NCBI GenBank assembly: GCA_910589415.1
Contig: OU342634.1
Span: 37,998,723 to 38,062,722, forward strand
Length of the DNA stretch: 64,000 bases
Source: Malachius bipustulatus
Lineage: Eukaryota > Arthropoda > Insecta > Coleoptera > Melyridae
Reading direction: 5' to 3'
Shown piece by piece: positions 48,022 through 59,348 of the stretch. Numbering within the stretch: the stretch's first letter is position 1; every line of letters starts with the position of its first letter. Both the position numbers and the translations under genes were made by a program. The notes beneath the pieces are model-generated. The model saw nothing but the letters and a program-made list of their open reading frames with translations, searched no databases and was not told where the DNA came from.

Positions 48022-50475
48022 CTTGACTTTGAATCACTAGAATTTAATAAAATGAGAAATTATTTTTTTATTCAAAAGTTAAAGTAATGCGAGTGTTTGG
48101 ATTAAACTGTATCAAGAGCCCAGTATCAAAAATATATTGGCTGTGTTCAGTTAAGGTGAAATTTTCAGTAGTAATAACCCAAGAGGACATTGATAATAAT
48201 GATTATTGTTCAAACAAAAAATTATTATTTGCAATAAAAAGGCTTTTCGTGTTCTTGAGAGTGAACACATTACTTTATATTAATAAATATCTTACTTCTT
48301 CTTTCTATATAATTTACTGGCAACTTCAAGTTGGCACTAACCACGAGCATTTGGCACATTTAACCTAAAATGACGGTTTGATTGTTGAGAGTAGCAAAAA
48401 GTAGCTCTGGTGAAGGGAAACTGGTTCCTGTGACTAGGTTCTGGTCAGATTCTTACCTGCTGGTAGTATCTCTTGATTCACAAAATAATACAATAGTTAT
48501 TGTATTATTGAAGTCATTATTGGCATTAAGGCGAGTTTATAGGATGGCACTAGTTCTTATTTAACAGAAAATGGCACACGCACACCTGAACCAAATAAGT
48601 ACCTAACTAAATAAATAGTAACTTAAAATAATAATTTATAGCTCAGATCCGAAAATGCTGTATTCAGAACCGTATTACCTACTAACATTGCCCAAAACAA
48701 AATCAATTTCGAGAAAGTCGCAAACGCATTTTTTGGAAGATTGGCAAATGAATTTGCAGGATAACTAGAGGAAAAGACATATTTCTTCAGGGAATAGTGT
48801 TTCTAATTTTGTACATTCACCCACTTTACCACCCTGTAGCTTACCTCCAACTTGTTAGAAATCTGTTAATTATCTTAACAACTAAGAAGCTCCTTTGCTG
48901 TCTTCTACATGGGTAAAGTACCTTGGAAATATGGGAAGTACCTTAGGGAAGTGATGTCCACTTTACTTCAGATTTCAAATTGTAATAAACAGTTTTGTTG
49001 AATTCAGATTCAGACTGTTTATTTCAATCTTTCAGCAACGATATTATTTGTTACACTTTCCTGCAATGTAATATAATTAATTTTACCTTTTTATTATTTA
49101 TAAATAGTAAATACCACAAGTAAAAATTTGAGGATTAGATAATTTCGCAAACTCACCGCAAACTTTAAGGTTATCAAAGAATCCGAAACAATAACAATAA
49201 TAATAATAGAGCTCGCTATTGCTACGACAACTTTGGTTAAAATGGTCATCGCGACAGCTTCTAGCTTCTAGCTCTATACACCGTTCACATATTAAAAAAG
49301 AACTAGGTGGCCATGAACTTTTGTTTTTAGGTTTGCAAAAATGAAAACTCCCTAGATCTCGATTGACAATATCAGCTGATCGAGATATTAAAGGTTAAGT
49401 ATAGACTGACATTTGTCAAATCACTCAAAGTGTCTCAGCTGATTAACAGCCATGTTGTCAAATTGAAGTTTTAGTAGTAGGATTTCTATCTAGGATGATT
49501 TTTTACTCTGATCAATTTTTCTCAAACTGACATAAAATTATTAAATTTTTGACATTTTAAATTTCAAAAGAGCAGAATGACGAAAATAATATCTCTAAGA
49601 TGAATAAATCCGCATTAAGAAAGCATTTCAATGATTAAGATCCAGAAAGTCCAAACTTGAGCAAACATTTAAGTCATTCAGAAGGTGAAATATATTTGGA
49701 ATGTAAGTATTGAGTATGTGTATCTGTATCTGCTAAATTACTCTCTCTTATAGTAGTCGCAGACCGTGGCATTAGCAAGTATTATTAGACAGGACAAATT
49801 TGATATTACACCCTTGGGCAGCCCACATAAAACAGGCACTGATTATGAAATTTTTGTGTTTCCGGAAGATTTGCAATAATCTATTTCCAATACAACCCAA
49901 TCGAAATGACATGGGGGTATTGTAAACAAGCACGTAAATTAGCAGCTTCCCTCTAAGGATAAAGTAAAGAATGTATGTCTTGAAGAGCTTTCAAAATGTA
50001 AGTACACATGACTAGTGACAAAATTAATATAATCATTGTGAAAAACTTATTTCGGAGGATTGGACGAAACAAATGGACATGGTGAAAATCTTATTAAAAT
50101 CAGAGCGCTGAAGATGATTCTGATTCTAAGCAGCATGCAGTAGCGGTTATTGATAATGGGGGATAATTTTGGGCCTGAAGCCAGAAGTCCAGAATCTTTG
50201 GCTGATTTCCGACACACTACTATACGATACCGAATAACCGACGAATTGACAAAAAATATTTTTCATTTACGTACCTATATTTTAATAGTTTAATAAACGT
50301 ACCGATATATTTTAATTACCTGCTATGTATTTATTAAAAGTAAATTAATATAATTGATTCAAGTTTTTTATTTTATATTCAAAAAGTACATTTTTTTGTG
50401 TATTTTCCTAACTTGGCAAAATTACATGATAACCTTTTTCTCAAACTCTTATGAAAAGCTTAAGATTTTAAGATC
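48022..50475. other. 5' flank of PI31; no further gene supported
   Basis: Presumably contains the PI31 promoter. The rest is AT-rich intergenic DNA. The stretch near 50090-50190 has a short SAEDDSDSKQH-like plus-strand frame but no wider support. Confidence 0.35.
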
Positions 50476-50877
50476 TTAGATCCAGCGACATTGCGTTCTA
50501 GTTAAAGATTGCAATTTGTGACTAAATGATTCAAAATAAAAAGCCCCCAAAGATGCAAATATAAATATAATAATAATACCAAAAATATCAAAAATCCATC
50601 TGGCAACTATGTCCTGTTCCTTGCCATAAAACTTCAACCTCATAAAAAAGAGACATAACCAAACTCCAGCCAATGATTGACAGCGGTTATACCCAGTGAT
50701 TTCTATCACCCTACACCATAACCCAATTCTTTTATAATAAGTGAACGGTGTATAGCTCCTGTCTCCATTGAAATTTTTTAGAAAAAAACATGGGCGTGGA
50801 TTTAGTGGGCACGTTAACTCTATATCTAATCGGAGCAATAGCTGGATATAAAATGACATAACCCAAGCGATAAGCAT
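50476..50877 (-). CDS. Hypothetical 133-residue ORF with one membrane segment
   Basis: An open frame from ATG at 50877 to a stop at 50476. It has a hydrophobic start (MLIAWVMSFYIQLLLRL), a Cys/Pro region (CPLNPRPCFFLKN) and a strong C-terminal hydrophobic helix (FDIFGIIIIFIFASLGAFYF), then a short basic tail. Nothing in it is recognised. In AT-rich DNA of this length about one such frame is expected by chance, so the case rests on its protein-like composition and position between two host genes. It could be an unannotated small membrane protein or noise. Confidence 0.25.
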   Translation of the reverse strand: MLIAWVMSFYIQLLLRLDIELTCPLNPRPCFFLKNFNGDRSYTPFTYYKRIGLWCRVIEITGYNRCQSLAGVWLCLFFMRLKFYGKEQDIVARWIFDIFGIIIIFIFASLGAFYFESFSHKLQSLTRTQCRWI

Positions 50878-51184
50878 CTCATGATACTGGCTCTTTGAAA
50901 GCTTAAAGTCTTAAAGAGAAAAGACAAAAGTACCCAGCGACTCTACCGGACCGGGTGAGGCGCGAGAACCATAATGCATTCATAAATGGAAAAATGATTG
51001 GACTAGAAGTCCGAAAACGTGTAAACGTATGATATCAGTTTCAATAAGGGACTGGACTGAACTAAAATATCTACAACCCCATACCACTTCCGGTTTCCGG
51101 TTATACCGATAGATGCCATCACGATACACGCATACACGGTATGGTCGGTATGCTAATAGACTATGACTGCGCAGGCTTCGTTCC

Positions 51185-51570
51185 GGTCTTCTGACGTCAC
51201 GCGGTTGGAAGACTACACATGAAATTGCTTATATCTTTTTTATTGTCAGGAATAAATATATAATTCTTTGTAGGCTTGCATAAGTCGGCAACAGCTATCC
51301 ATTTTACGTTTTAAAAATTTTAACGGCCAACTAAATCCCAGCGTTTTCATAGTCAACTTTGCGATTTTCATTTGTTTATTACCGCCATTTGGCTCCATAA
51401 CCATAACGATAACGCACGCCCGAATAGAGTTTAAGAGTGAATCGAGCAAATGAAGTTAAATAAGTTAAATACGTCAACCAGTGAATGCGCTACCCTAGTA
51501 AGCGTTAGTGTCGGTAATGCAGGTACCCTACTTGCACCTTGCACCAGTGTGAGTGGTGACGTCACACTGA
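51185..51570. promoter_or_regulatory. Two CRE-type TGACGTCA palindromes, candidate promoter region
   Basis: TGACGTCA occurs at 51192-51199 and 51557-51564, within a more GC-balanced stretch upstream of MED25. This octamer is the full binding site for CREB/ATF bZIP factors. The location between the divergent PI31 and MED25 genes, and upstream of a probable MED25 untranslated exon, makes a promoter role plausible but unproven. Confidence 0.35.
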
Positions 51571-52089
51571 CAATAGTGACAGCGTCTTTGGACATATTTG
51601 TTCCCTCGATCGTGGATTAAGCAGTTTCACGAGTCACGACGGCGAGGAATGCAAGGATGCATAGTCACATCACATCACATGTCATATAAATCATAATAGT
51701 ACAGTTTTTTGTTCATGAAGTGAAATTTGAACAGCAGCTATAGGGCGGATTCGATTGATTCGCCAAGTAGCCTACGAGCGCGGATAAATCCATCCCTCTT
51801 GGGCCGAGTCAAAGAAGAAAAAAGTTCAGGAAAGATGAGTAGGTATATGCGAATTATGCGATATCCTTGTTGACCACCGGAAATACCGGAATGGACCACC
51901 AATGGCACCAATCCGCCATTCTCTACTAACCTTGCTGTCCGCCGACCGTCCGTCACGTCAGAACAGCCAATCACCGGCCGAGCTTTATGGCATTGTTTGG
52001 GTTAAGTCAACTGTCAATGTCAAATTTGGACCACCAAGATGGTTGACTTCCGTCGCATTCATTCCTGACCTTTTTTTCTTTGGGTCGAG

Positions 52090-52327
52090 TTCGTAGAGAA
52101 AAAAAGAAGAAGAACAGCAGCCAGCTGTGTTGACAGTTTGTATTTTTGATAGGTTAAGTTCTTTGCAAATGCAAGTGCAAGCAAAGGCAAGCAACAAATC
52201 AAGCCAGAAGCCAGCAGAAGGAAAGGAAGCCAGACGAGACGACCAGACAGTTTTTTTAGTTTTTCCAAAAAGTTTGTTATTGTATGACTTCGCCTATGAT
52301 TGTAACATTCACTCCAATTTAATATAG
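52090..52327 (+). other. Probable MED25 5' untranslated exon
   Basis: A stretch ending in a strong donor AG|GTAAGT at 52327/52328. The first coding exon of MED25 is preceded by an acceptor (CTTTTTTAG, exon from 53669) 25 nt before its ATG, so an upstream non-coding exon is required unless transcription starts nearby. This is the best donor seen in the right place. The 5' limit is not known. Confidence 0.4.
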
Positions 52328-52987
52328 GTAAGTATATAATAATTGCATTCAAAATTTGTAAATTATAAATACTTTTTCATGTTTTTATTTTTTATAATAA
52401 TTTAGATTTGACTTGGTCCATCACCAGGCCTTTTATTTGGTGGTTTTCGGTGTACAAAGGATGTGAGGAGGATATAACTTTTTGTGAGTAAATATTTAAC
52501 CTGTAACTACTATCTATGTACTACTGAGTCCAGGGGACCCATATATCTAAAACTGTCGAAATGATGGTTCGCATGGGAGTGGGGGCTTTGCTGTGCCTGC
52601 TATGTTATAACGAGTTTTTGCTTTGGCATAAATCGTGATCGTTGGTCCTCAGCATCCATTAGTAGTGTAAGCGGAAGTTATGTATACCTCGCAAACTACA
52701 CATGGTACCTCCAACTGAGTTACCAAAGTCAAAAAGACATCGATGTGGAGTCCCCCCCTCAACCCCCACAAAAAAAGAACCGAAAAACGAACAACTATTG
52801 TTTGTAGTACCACTTTGCCTTTCATGAGTTTCATGTGCCTATACCGTGTGTATTCAAACTGTACTTAAAAATATTTTGTTATAATTTGGAAGTCATCAAC
52901 AATCAGTTTACCTGAATTTATCAAAATAAAGTTTTTTTTTAATTTGTGCCTTTCTTGCCAAAGAAAAAGTGGGTAAATATGTACATT

Positions 52988-53370
52988 AGCGGCATGGGTA
53001 TAGGGCGAAATAGCTTATACTATCGGATAGCTTGTGTCTCTAGGAGTATCAAGGTACCATTGAATTTTTGCGCCGGCAAGTAATAGTCGAGATATAAGGC
53101 CTTAAAGTGTCAACCTTGCCCTAATATGTGCATTCGTACATGTGATTGCGCTCGAACAGGAAGCGCTCGATCGTCGTGTGTCCGACGGATGAGCGAGCTG
53201 CCTGTTCGAGTGCATAATGTTCGAATACACGTATTAGGGCAAGGATGACACTTTGAGGCCTTATTTCTCGACTATTACTTGCCGGCGCAAAAATTCAATG
53301 GTACCTTGATACTCCTAGAGACACAAGCTATCCGATAGTATAAGCCATTTCTCCGTATACCCATGCCGCT
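52988..53370. mobile_element. Fold-back element in the MED25 5' intron
   Basis: The arms start AGCGGCATGGGTATA (52988) and end TATACCCATGCCGCT (53370). They stay matched for about 165-170 bp each through TAGCTTATACTATCGGATAG, GTATCAAGGTACCATTGAAT, GCGCCGGCAAGTAATAGTCG and TTGCCCTAATA-type blocks. The unpaired centre near 53155-53215 is GC-rich (GAAGCGCTCGATCGTCGTG) and partly self-complementary. High arm identity suggests recent origin or selection. Confidence 0.85.
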
Positions 53371-53693
53371 CATTTCAATAATCACCAAAAAGTGGGTTCC
53401 TGTGACTCACTAGTAGCACTAACGTAGCTCAGAATAAGTTGTAGTAGTCACAGGTTAAACAATAAATTTAAGGTCTAATTAATTTTCTTCCCTATCAGTT
53501 CGGCTTGTCTAATGAAGACTCGGACTCTAAGTATCATGCCTAGACTAAATGATGTTACTTTTGAGTCTTTAAACTGCATTATTGCAGAAGAGTTGAGTTG
53601 CAGTCTTCATTATTGCATGAGTCGAGTTGTAGATAAGGTTTTCAGTGCATGATTCTTATCTTTTTTAGATACAAGTTGAAGGTGTGCGACAAA

Positions 53694-56600
53694 ATGGTAC
53701 TTGGAGCATCAGACCACTGTCTCCAGTCGGACGTGATATTTGTTATCGAAGGAACTGCTGTAAATGGCGCTTATATCAACGATCTCAAAACTAACTACAT
53801 AATACCTTCTTTGGAGTAAGTACCTATATACATTTGGTGTTCAGCTTAAAGCGACTGAGGTCCATTTCAGTTTAATTGAAGGGGCCAAGTTCCAGTCGTT
53901 GGTCCCTGCTGTAATTTTTGATGTATGAGCTCTAAATGGATGTTATTTCTTTTTTATCAACGTTAAGGGAATTATAAGACTGGATCTGTAAAAAAGGAAG
54001 ACTAAATATTTCTATAATCTAAATCTAAACACAAACACTTGTTATATATCTCTCTAAATCAAAGTTGAATCCTCAATATATTTTTTTATTAAATTTAATA
54101 TGAGTAATATGAGTTTTATTACGAATATGATGAAATTCGAACGGATAGTTGAAGAGTTTGAAGCTCTGGAATCTCCATTGTAGCCTCGCTTTAATGAAAT
54201 GAGATACACCTCTGATGTTAATAATCATTTCATCCTTTTCCATATACTTGCACCGAAAAAAAGACTCTACCTTTCGTTTGTTATAGATACTTCAGTCAAG
54301 GCAACATCGAAGAAGGGGGCTATGTCTTTGAAGATAGCAACACGTATTACGGCATCGTGGTATACCAAGCGGCAGATTGCTTACCACACCCCAGCAGTGA
54401 CACTGTTGGCCCATTCACGTCTGCATCGAAGCTGCTGGGAGCCATCGATAAACTCGAGTGAGCTACTTTTCTTTAATATAAAAATGAAAATTTTGCCATT
54501 AAAAAAATGATGATGTAATTGTAACCAAAAAACGGAATCATTAATTTGCTTAAACTTTATAAACACATTGTATATTTTACCTAATGGAATTTATTGTAGA
54601 TTAATCGGAGGTAAAGCAGAATCTCATGCCAATATCGCCGAAGGTTTAGCGACCGCTTTGCAATGCTTTGAGGAGCTGCAGCAAAAACGAGAAGGGGCTC
54701 CACCGGGAACCCCCGTTCACAGGCATTGCATCCTAGTTTGTCATTCCCCGCCGTATTTGCTTCCAGTTCGTGAAACACACGCTTACATGGGTAAAACTGC
54801 CGAGCAGCTAGCACAGATCTTGCACGAGGTGGGTTTTATTCCTGTCAATGCATACAATCAGCGAACTAATTATTATTATCTTTTTTTTATAGAAAAACAT
54901 TAATCTTTCGATTATTTCTCCAAGAAAAATTCCATCTCTCTATAAGCTATTTGAAAAAGCGGGCGGTGATTTGAACGCATCTCAAACAAAGAATTATGCT
55001 AAAGATCCCAGACATCTGGTCATTCTTAAGGGATTCAGGTATGATTTTCTTTCACTTTTCTAGTCGAGGTATATAATATGATTTTTCTTAGCTTGAAAGA
55101 AAGACCAGTGAGTCCTCCAGCAGGAGGCAACGTTGGACCACCTTCTCTGCCAGTTACTTCTTTACCAAGTCCTCTGGCTGCGGACAGTCCTCAACAAGGA
55201 GCTCCTGCTGCTCCACCTGGTGTCGGCCAATCACCCGTTTACAGACCGCCCGTCAGCCAGGGTAACTATTTTGTCTGTTTTACGAATAGACATACTAAGT
55301 GAATGACTAAATCAGACACATTTGCAGATCCAACCGGTTATATGGGTGGAATGAATCAACTCCAGAACCCGCTCCCTCAGGGTATGGGAATGGTGCGAAG
55401 CGGAGCGATGATGGGTGCTGCGGGACAGCTACAAGGCATGCCACAGATGCCCACAGCTTCCGGTGCCCCACCTGGTTACCATTCGGGAGCCATGCAAGGT
55501 CGTCAACCTCCGGGTCGATGGCCAATGGCTCCGCCTCAACCGAGGCCCCCTTACATGCAACCGGGACCATCACAGCCCACACCGCCACAAGGTAGTGCTC
55601 TTATCGCACAACTCACTCAACCGCCTTCATCTATGCCGTCCGTTGCTAGCGGTACCGGAGCTCCACAGCCTCAACCGACCGGAATGGGTCAGTATCCTCC
55701 TCAACAAGGACCGCAGCAAACATTGGGAGGCCCGTTATCCCAGCAACAGCCGTTGAAGGTGCCCATGATGCCCGGACAAGGTCAACCGGGAAATCAGCAG
55801 CAAGGTATGCAAGTTCCCGTACCGTCCGGCGCTCAGCAACCTTCTCAACAGGCGGTGGCACCGTCTCAAGCGGTGCAGCAGCCCGCACAAGGGCAGCCCC
55901 AGGCCGGTCAAGCGCCGGGACAGCAACAGGGTATGATGGGCAGGGAGCGTCACACCATCTGGCAGGGACTGCTTGAGTGGATAGAGAAACCGAAAAACGC
56001 GGCCGAACAACAGAAGATCACCAAGCACGTGCCTTGCCAAGTGTCTGCGAATAGTAAAGATGGGGAACCGGAGTTGAAGGCCGATAATTGGCCTTCAAAG
56101 CTGATCATGCAACTAATGCCGAAACAATTGATTGGGAATATCGGTGGGGCATACTTGAAGAATTCCAAGTCAGTCCTCTTTCATCCGCAGCCTTGCGAAG
56201 CACTGGATTCTCTTACCAAAGTTATGAGTTCAGGATTCGTAAGTACTCTAATAACAGTAATAATAATTTTGAATCTTCTCAATTATTGACACTAATCATT
56301 TTTCAATCATGTACAGTTATCTCTAAATTTCACGGAATTTTTTCAATTATCTTCTTCTGGAAACAAGTCCGGATATACTGCAAAATTTTTAATACTTATT
56401 TCTTTAATTTTTTAAAACTATCAGGCAGGTTGCGTCCACTTCACAAGCATCCCAAACCCCGCCGCTTGCGATATAAAAGTTCTAATCCTCTTGTACACTT
56501 CGGAGAAACGGGCGTATTTGGGTTTCATCCCGAACGAGCAAGCCCAGTTTGTGGACCGTCTGCGCAAAGTCATACAGCAGCAAAAGTCGACTCAGATCAT

Positions 56601-59348
56601 GCGTCAGGGTGGTCAGCCTTCGGGTCCAACACCGCCCGTCTCCGGCGGGTCTCCCGGACAGTTGACGATGCCCGGAAACCCCGCCGTGCAGCAACCCGGA
56701 CCCGCCTCTCAGCAGCCACCCCCACAGCAGCAACCGCAACAGGGCATGATGATGACCACCAGTAATCCTTTGTCTATGGGTGGTGGACAGGTATGTGTGA
56801 TGAATTATTTTCGCGATTTTTTAATTTTTTTGGAGTCAATAATTTTTATGACACGTTAAGTCTCTCAAAAGCAAAAAATATTTGTATCAAAATATGTGTC
56901 ATAAAAATTATATGGATTGAGTAGCCTAGTATCAAAACCGGCCACTTCCGAAAAATTCAAAATATATAAATATTTTCATTTCCCAATAAATATAATTTTT
57001 GAGTATTTTGTTTGGTTTTAAAATCGGGTGACTACCAATTCAGCTACCCAACAAGCAAAATTGGCTGTTTCTGTGAAGGTTGAGAAAGTCTCTCCTATTT
57101 TAATCAAATTTTAGTTACCTTTCGAATTCGATTTTCAGGAATTTTATGAAGTACCAAACATTTAAGTCAATTTTTTATTTTGAAGACATTTAATTAATAA
57201 TTAGGTAAATGTTATTATAGGAAACAACAGGTTCATTTGCCTGAAAAAATATTCTTATGGTCATATTTAGCAAGAGGGTAGAAATTGGTCTTACTTTTTA
57301 GGGCTATTTGATATTGTTTATATTTTTTTAACTAACTTCAAAGTTACATTAAACATACGGTCCATAAAAAGTAAATTAGGGTTGGGAATTAATTTCCCTG
57401 TAGTTACTTTGAAAGTAAAAAATACTTTGAAGGCTACAACTACAAAAATGTACCATTTAAAGATCAATTATTGGCCTTTACAACTTGATAAACAAACCAG
57501 TTTGTTTATTCCTTGTTCATTGTTTGAAATGAAGGTCTGTGGTTACTTATTATATTATGAGTTGAAAATGGAAGACAAAAAAGAGGTCATAAGAAAAGCT
57601 AATAAATTCAAAGTAGTGGAAGGAGAGCAAAGAAAAAATAAACAAGTGCCCTAATTTTCTGTTATTGCAATAATTATTCTCATTGGGTTTTCCCTTCTCT
57701 CAGGTATTTCTCGCACATTTGCCCACACCCCCAACTGTGAACATCACTCCAAGAATTTGAGATGGTGTAGGTAGGTACACTTTCAATGGCAGATATTTGC
57801 GAGTTCCATAAGTCATTTTTAGGTTAATTTCATCTTGAAATGTGATTAAAATCGGTCGAAGAAGACCTATTATCCATTAGCTTTCAAAAACAACCATCTC
57901 TTTTTTAGCTTCAAAACCATCATGATTCTATTATTTTTGCTTGTTATTATAACTTAAGATGAAGACGCTCCCATATTTTCGCTATTTCGAAGGAATACAG
58001 ATTTGAATTTTTGCACAGTAAGGCAGGTTGATGAGTCACTTTTTAAGACACTTTAACTGAAACAGGGTCTTCAATTCTGATACTTTAGTGTGACTGTGCA
58101 AAAATTAAAATCTGTATTCCTACCAATAACGAAAATATGGGAACTTTCTGTTATAATGTTACATATATATAAAAGTGTTAGACATGTGTATATTATAGAT
58201 ATACCAAATCAATTCATGCTTTGAACAGTCCACTGATCTTAACATGTTTTTCCTTCCGAAAAAATGGCATTAGTTACTAGGCTACTCACTAACCGTTGCA
58301 GCTCTTTAAATTCTTATTTAATTTAATTAATCGCAAATTTTAGGTGGTGGCCTCACAACCTGGCGGACCTCGTATCCACATGCAGCAGGGCGGTCTAGTG
58401 CAACCGGCCCCGCAACAGTCCATGCAGCCACGCGGGGGGCCTCTAGAAAACCAGCTGCAGGCTGAAAGGCAGCACAATCTGGAGAAAATCAACCAGCTGA
58501 AACAGACGTTGGAAGCCGCACAACAGAAGGAGCAGCAGTACATGAGCCAGCTGGAGAGGATCAACCACCTCAAAAGTTCACATCTGCAGGTTTGTGATGT
58601 TATGTTAAGCTTTACAAAAATCAAAATTGCATTACTTTTTCTGAGAATTGTCGACTGTCTAGAACAGCAGACGAATGTTTCATACGATTGCATTCCAGAA
58701 TCTAACAGGTCATAATCTAGAAAAACAAGAACAGGATGTTCAATGTTCCTAACCTCAGTGCGAATATTTCGTTAGTGTTTACAACAATATTTAATAATTC
58801 GACTGATATTAATCACATTATGTAAATAAACTAAATTTTGGGCATTTTACCTGATGAAGCAAAAAAAAAAAAATATGAAGGTAGAAACAACATAATTTAA
58901 AAATACAATCCAAAAATACAACACAAACACCCATGAAAATCTATGCAGGGTTCAAAGTTTGGCTTTTTTTAATGATGTTCTCTGCAGGAATCAATGGGAA
59001 ATCAAATGATGACAAAAATGTTGAGACAACTACAAATTTGTACGATTTTTCCAATTGCTTTAATTATTGTTACAGGATGCCCTACATTCGATGGCTCAGC
59101 AACAGCAAAGAATGGGGGCCGCGGGAGTGCAACCAGGTCCTCCACAGCAACAGCAGCCGGGTCAGGCGAGGATGATGCGCCCGGTTATGGCTAATAACCC
59201 CGGACTGAGACACCTGCTCCAACAACAACCGCAATACCGGCAGCAGTTGATGGGGATGGGGCCCAGACCGCCACAGATGGCCCCGCCGCCCCAGCAGCAA
59301 CAGCAACAACAGGGGTACGATGACGTATCCAATTTTGACTTCATGTGA
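53694..59348 (+). CDS. MED25: Mediator of RNA polymerase II transcription subunit 25
   Basis: Exons: 53694-53815, 54287-54457, 54600-54828, 54893-55038, 55092-55261, 55328-56238, 56425-56790, 58344-58589, 59076-59348, all with GT/AG borders and compatible phases, giving about 877 residues. A small exon at 58988-59035 is uncertain (see its entry). Residues ~1-225 form the von Willebrand A domain ([56 protein letters not shown]) that anchors the subunit to Mediator. A Pro/Gln/Met-rich linker follows. Residues ~485-640 form the activator-interacting (ACID/PTOV-type) domain ([29 protein letters not shown]). The end is a Gln-rich coiled-coil-like tail ending DDVSNFDFM. It works in the nucleus, linking activators to RNA polymerase II. 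Intact and clearly a host gene. Confidence 0.95.
57970..58141. mobile_element. Small MITE in a MED25 intron
   Basis: CCCATATTTTCGCTATTTCG at the left and CGAAAATATGGG at the right, continuing through GGAATACAGATTT and TTTTTGCACAGT, form ~50-bp inverted arms around a 72-bp centre. The arms differ by a few substitutions and a small indel. It sits in the intron 56791-58343. Confidence 0.75.
58988..59035 (+). other. Ambiguous MED25 exon
   Basis: It follows a good acceptor (CTCTGCAG) and reads [16 protein letters not shown] in frame with exon 58344-58589, a sensible continuation of the coiled coil. Its 3' border is the problem. At 59035/59036 the next bases are ATTTGT, not GT, and the gap to the terminal exon is only 40 nt. 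The nearest GT (59040) leaves phase 1 and creates an immediate TGA. Skipping it, exon 58344-58589 joins 59076 in phase 0. It is either a skipped or decaying cassette exon, or the sequence has an error here. Confidence 0.5.

Noticed and set aside
47769..48026. Plus-strand frames overlapping PI31
   Set aside because: Shadows of the conserved minus-strand PI31 coding sequence.
55307..56040. Minus-strand and alternate plus frames in the Gln/Pro-rich MED25 exon
   Set aside because: Shadows produced by the GC-rich CAG/CCG codons of MED25.
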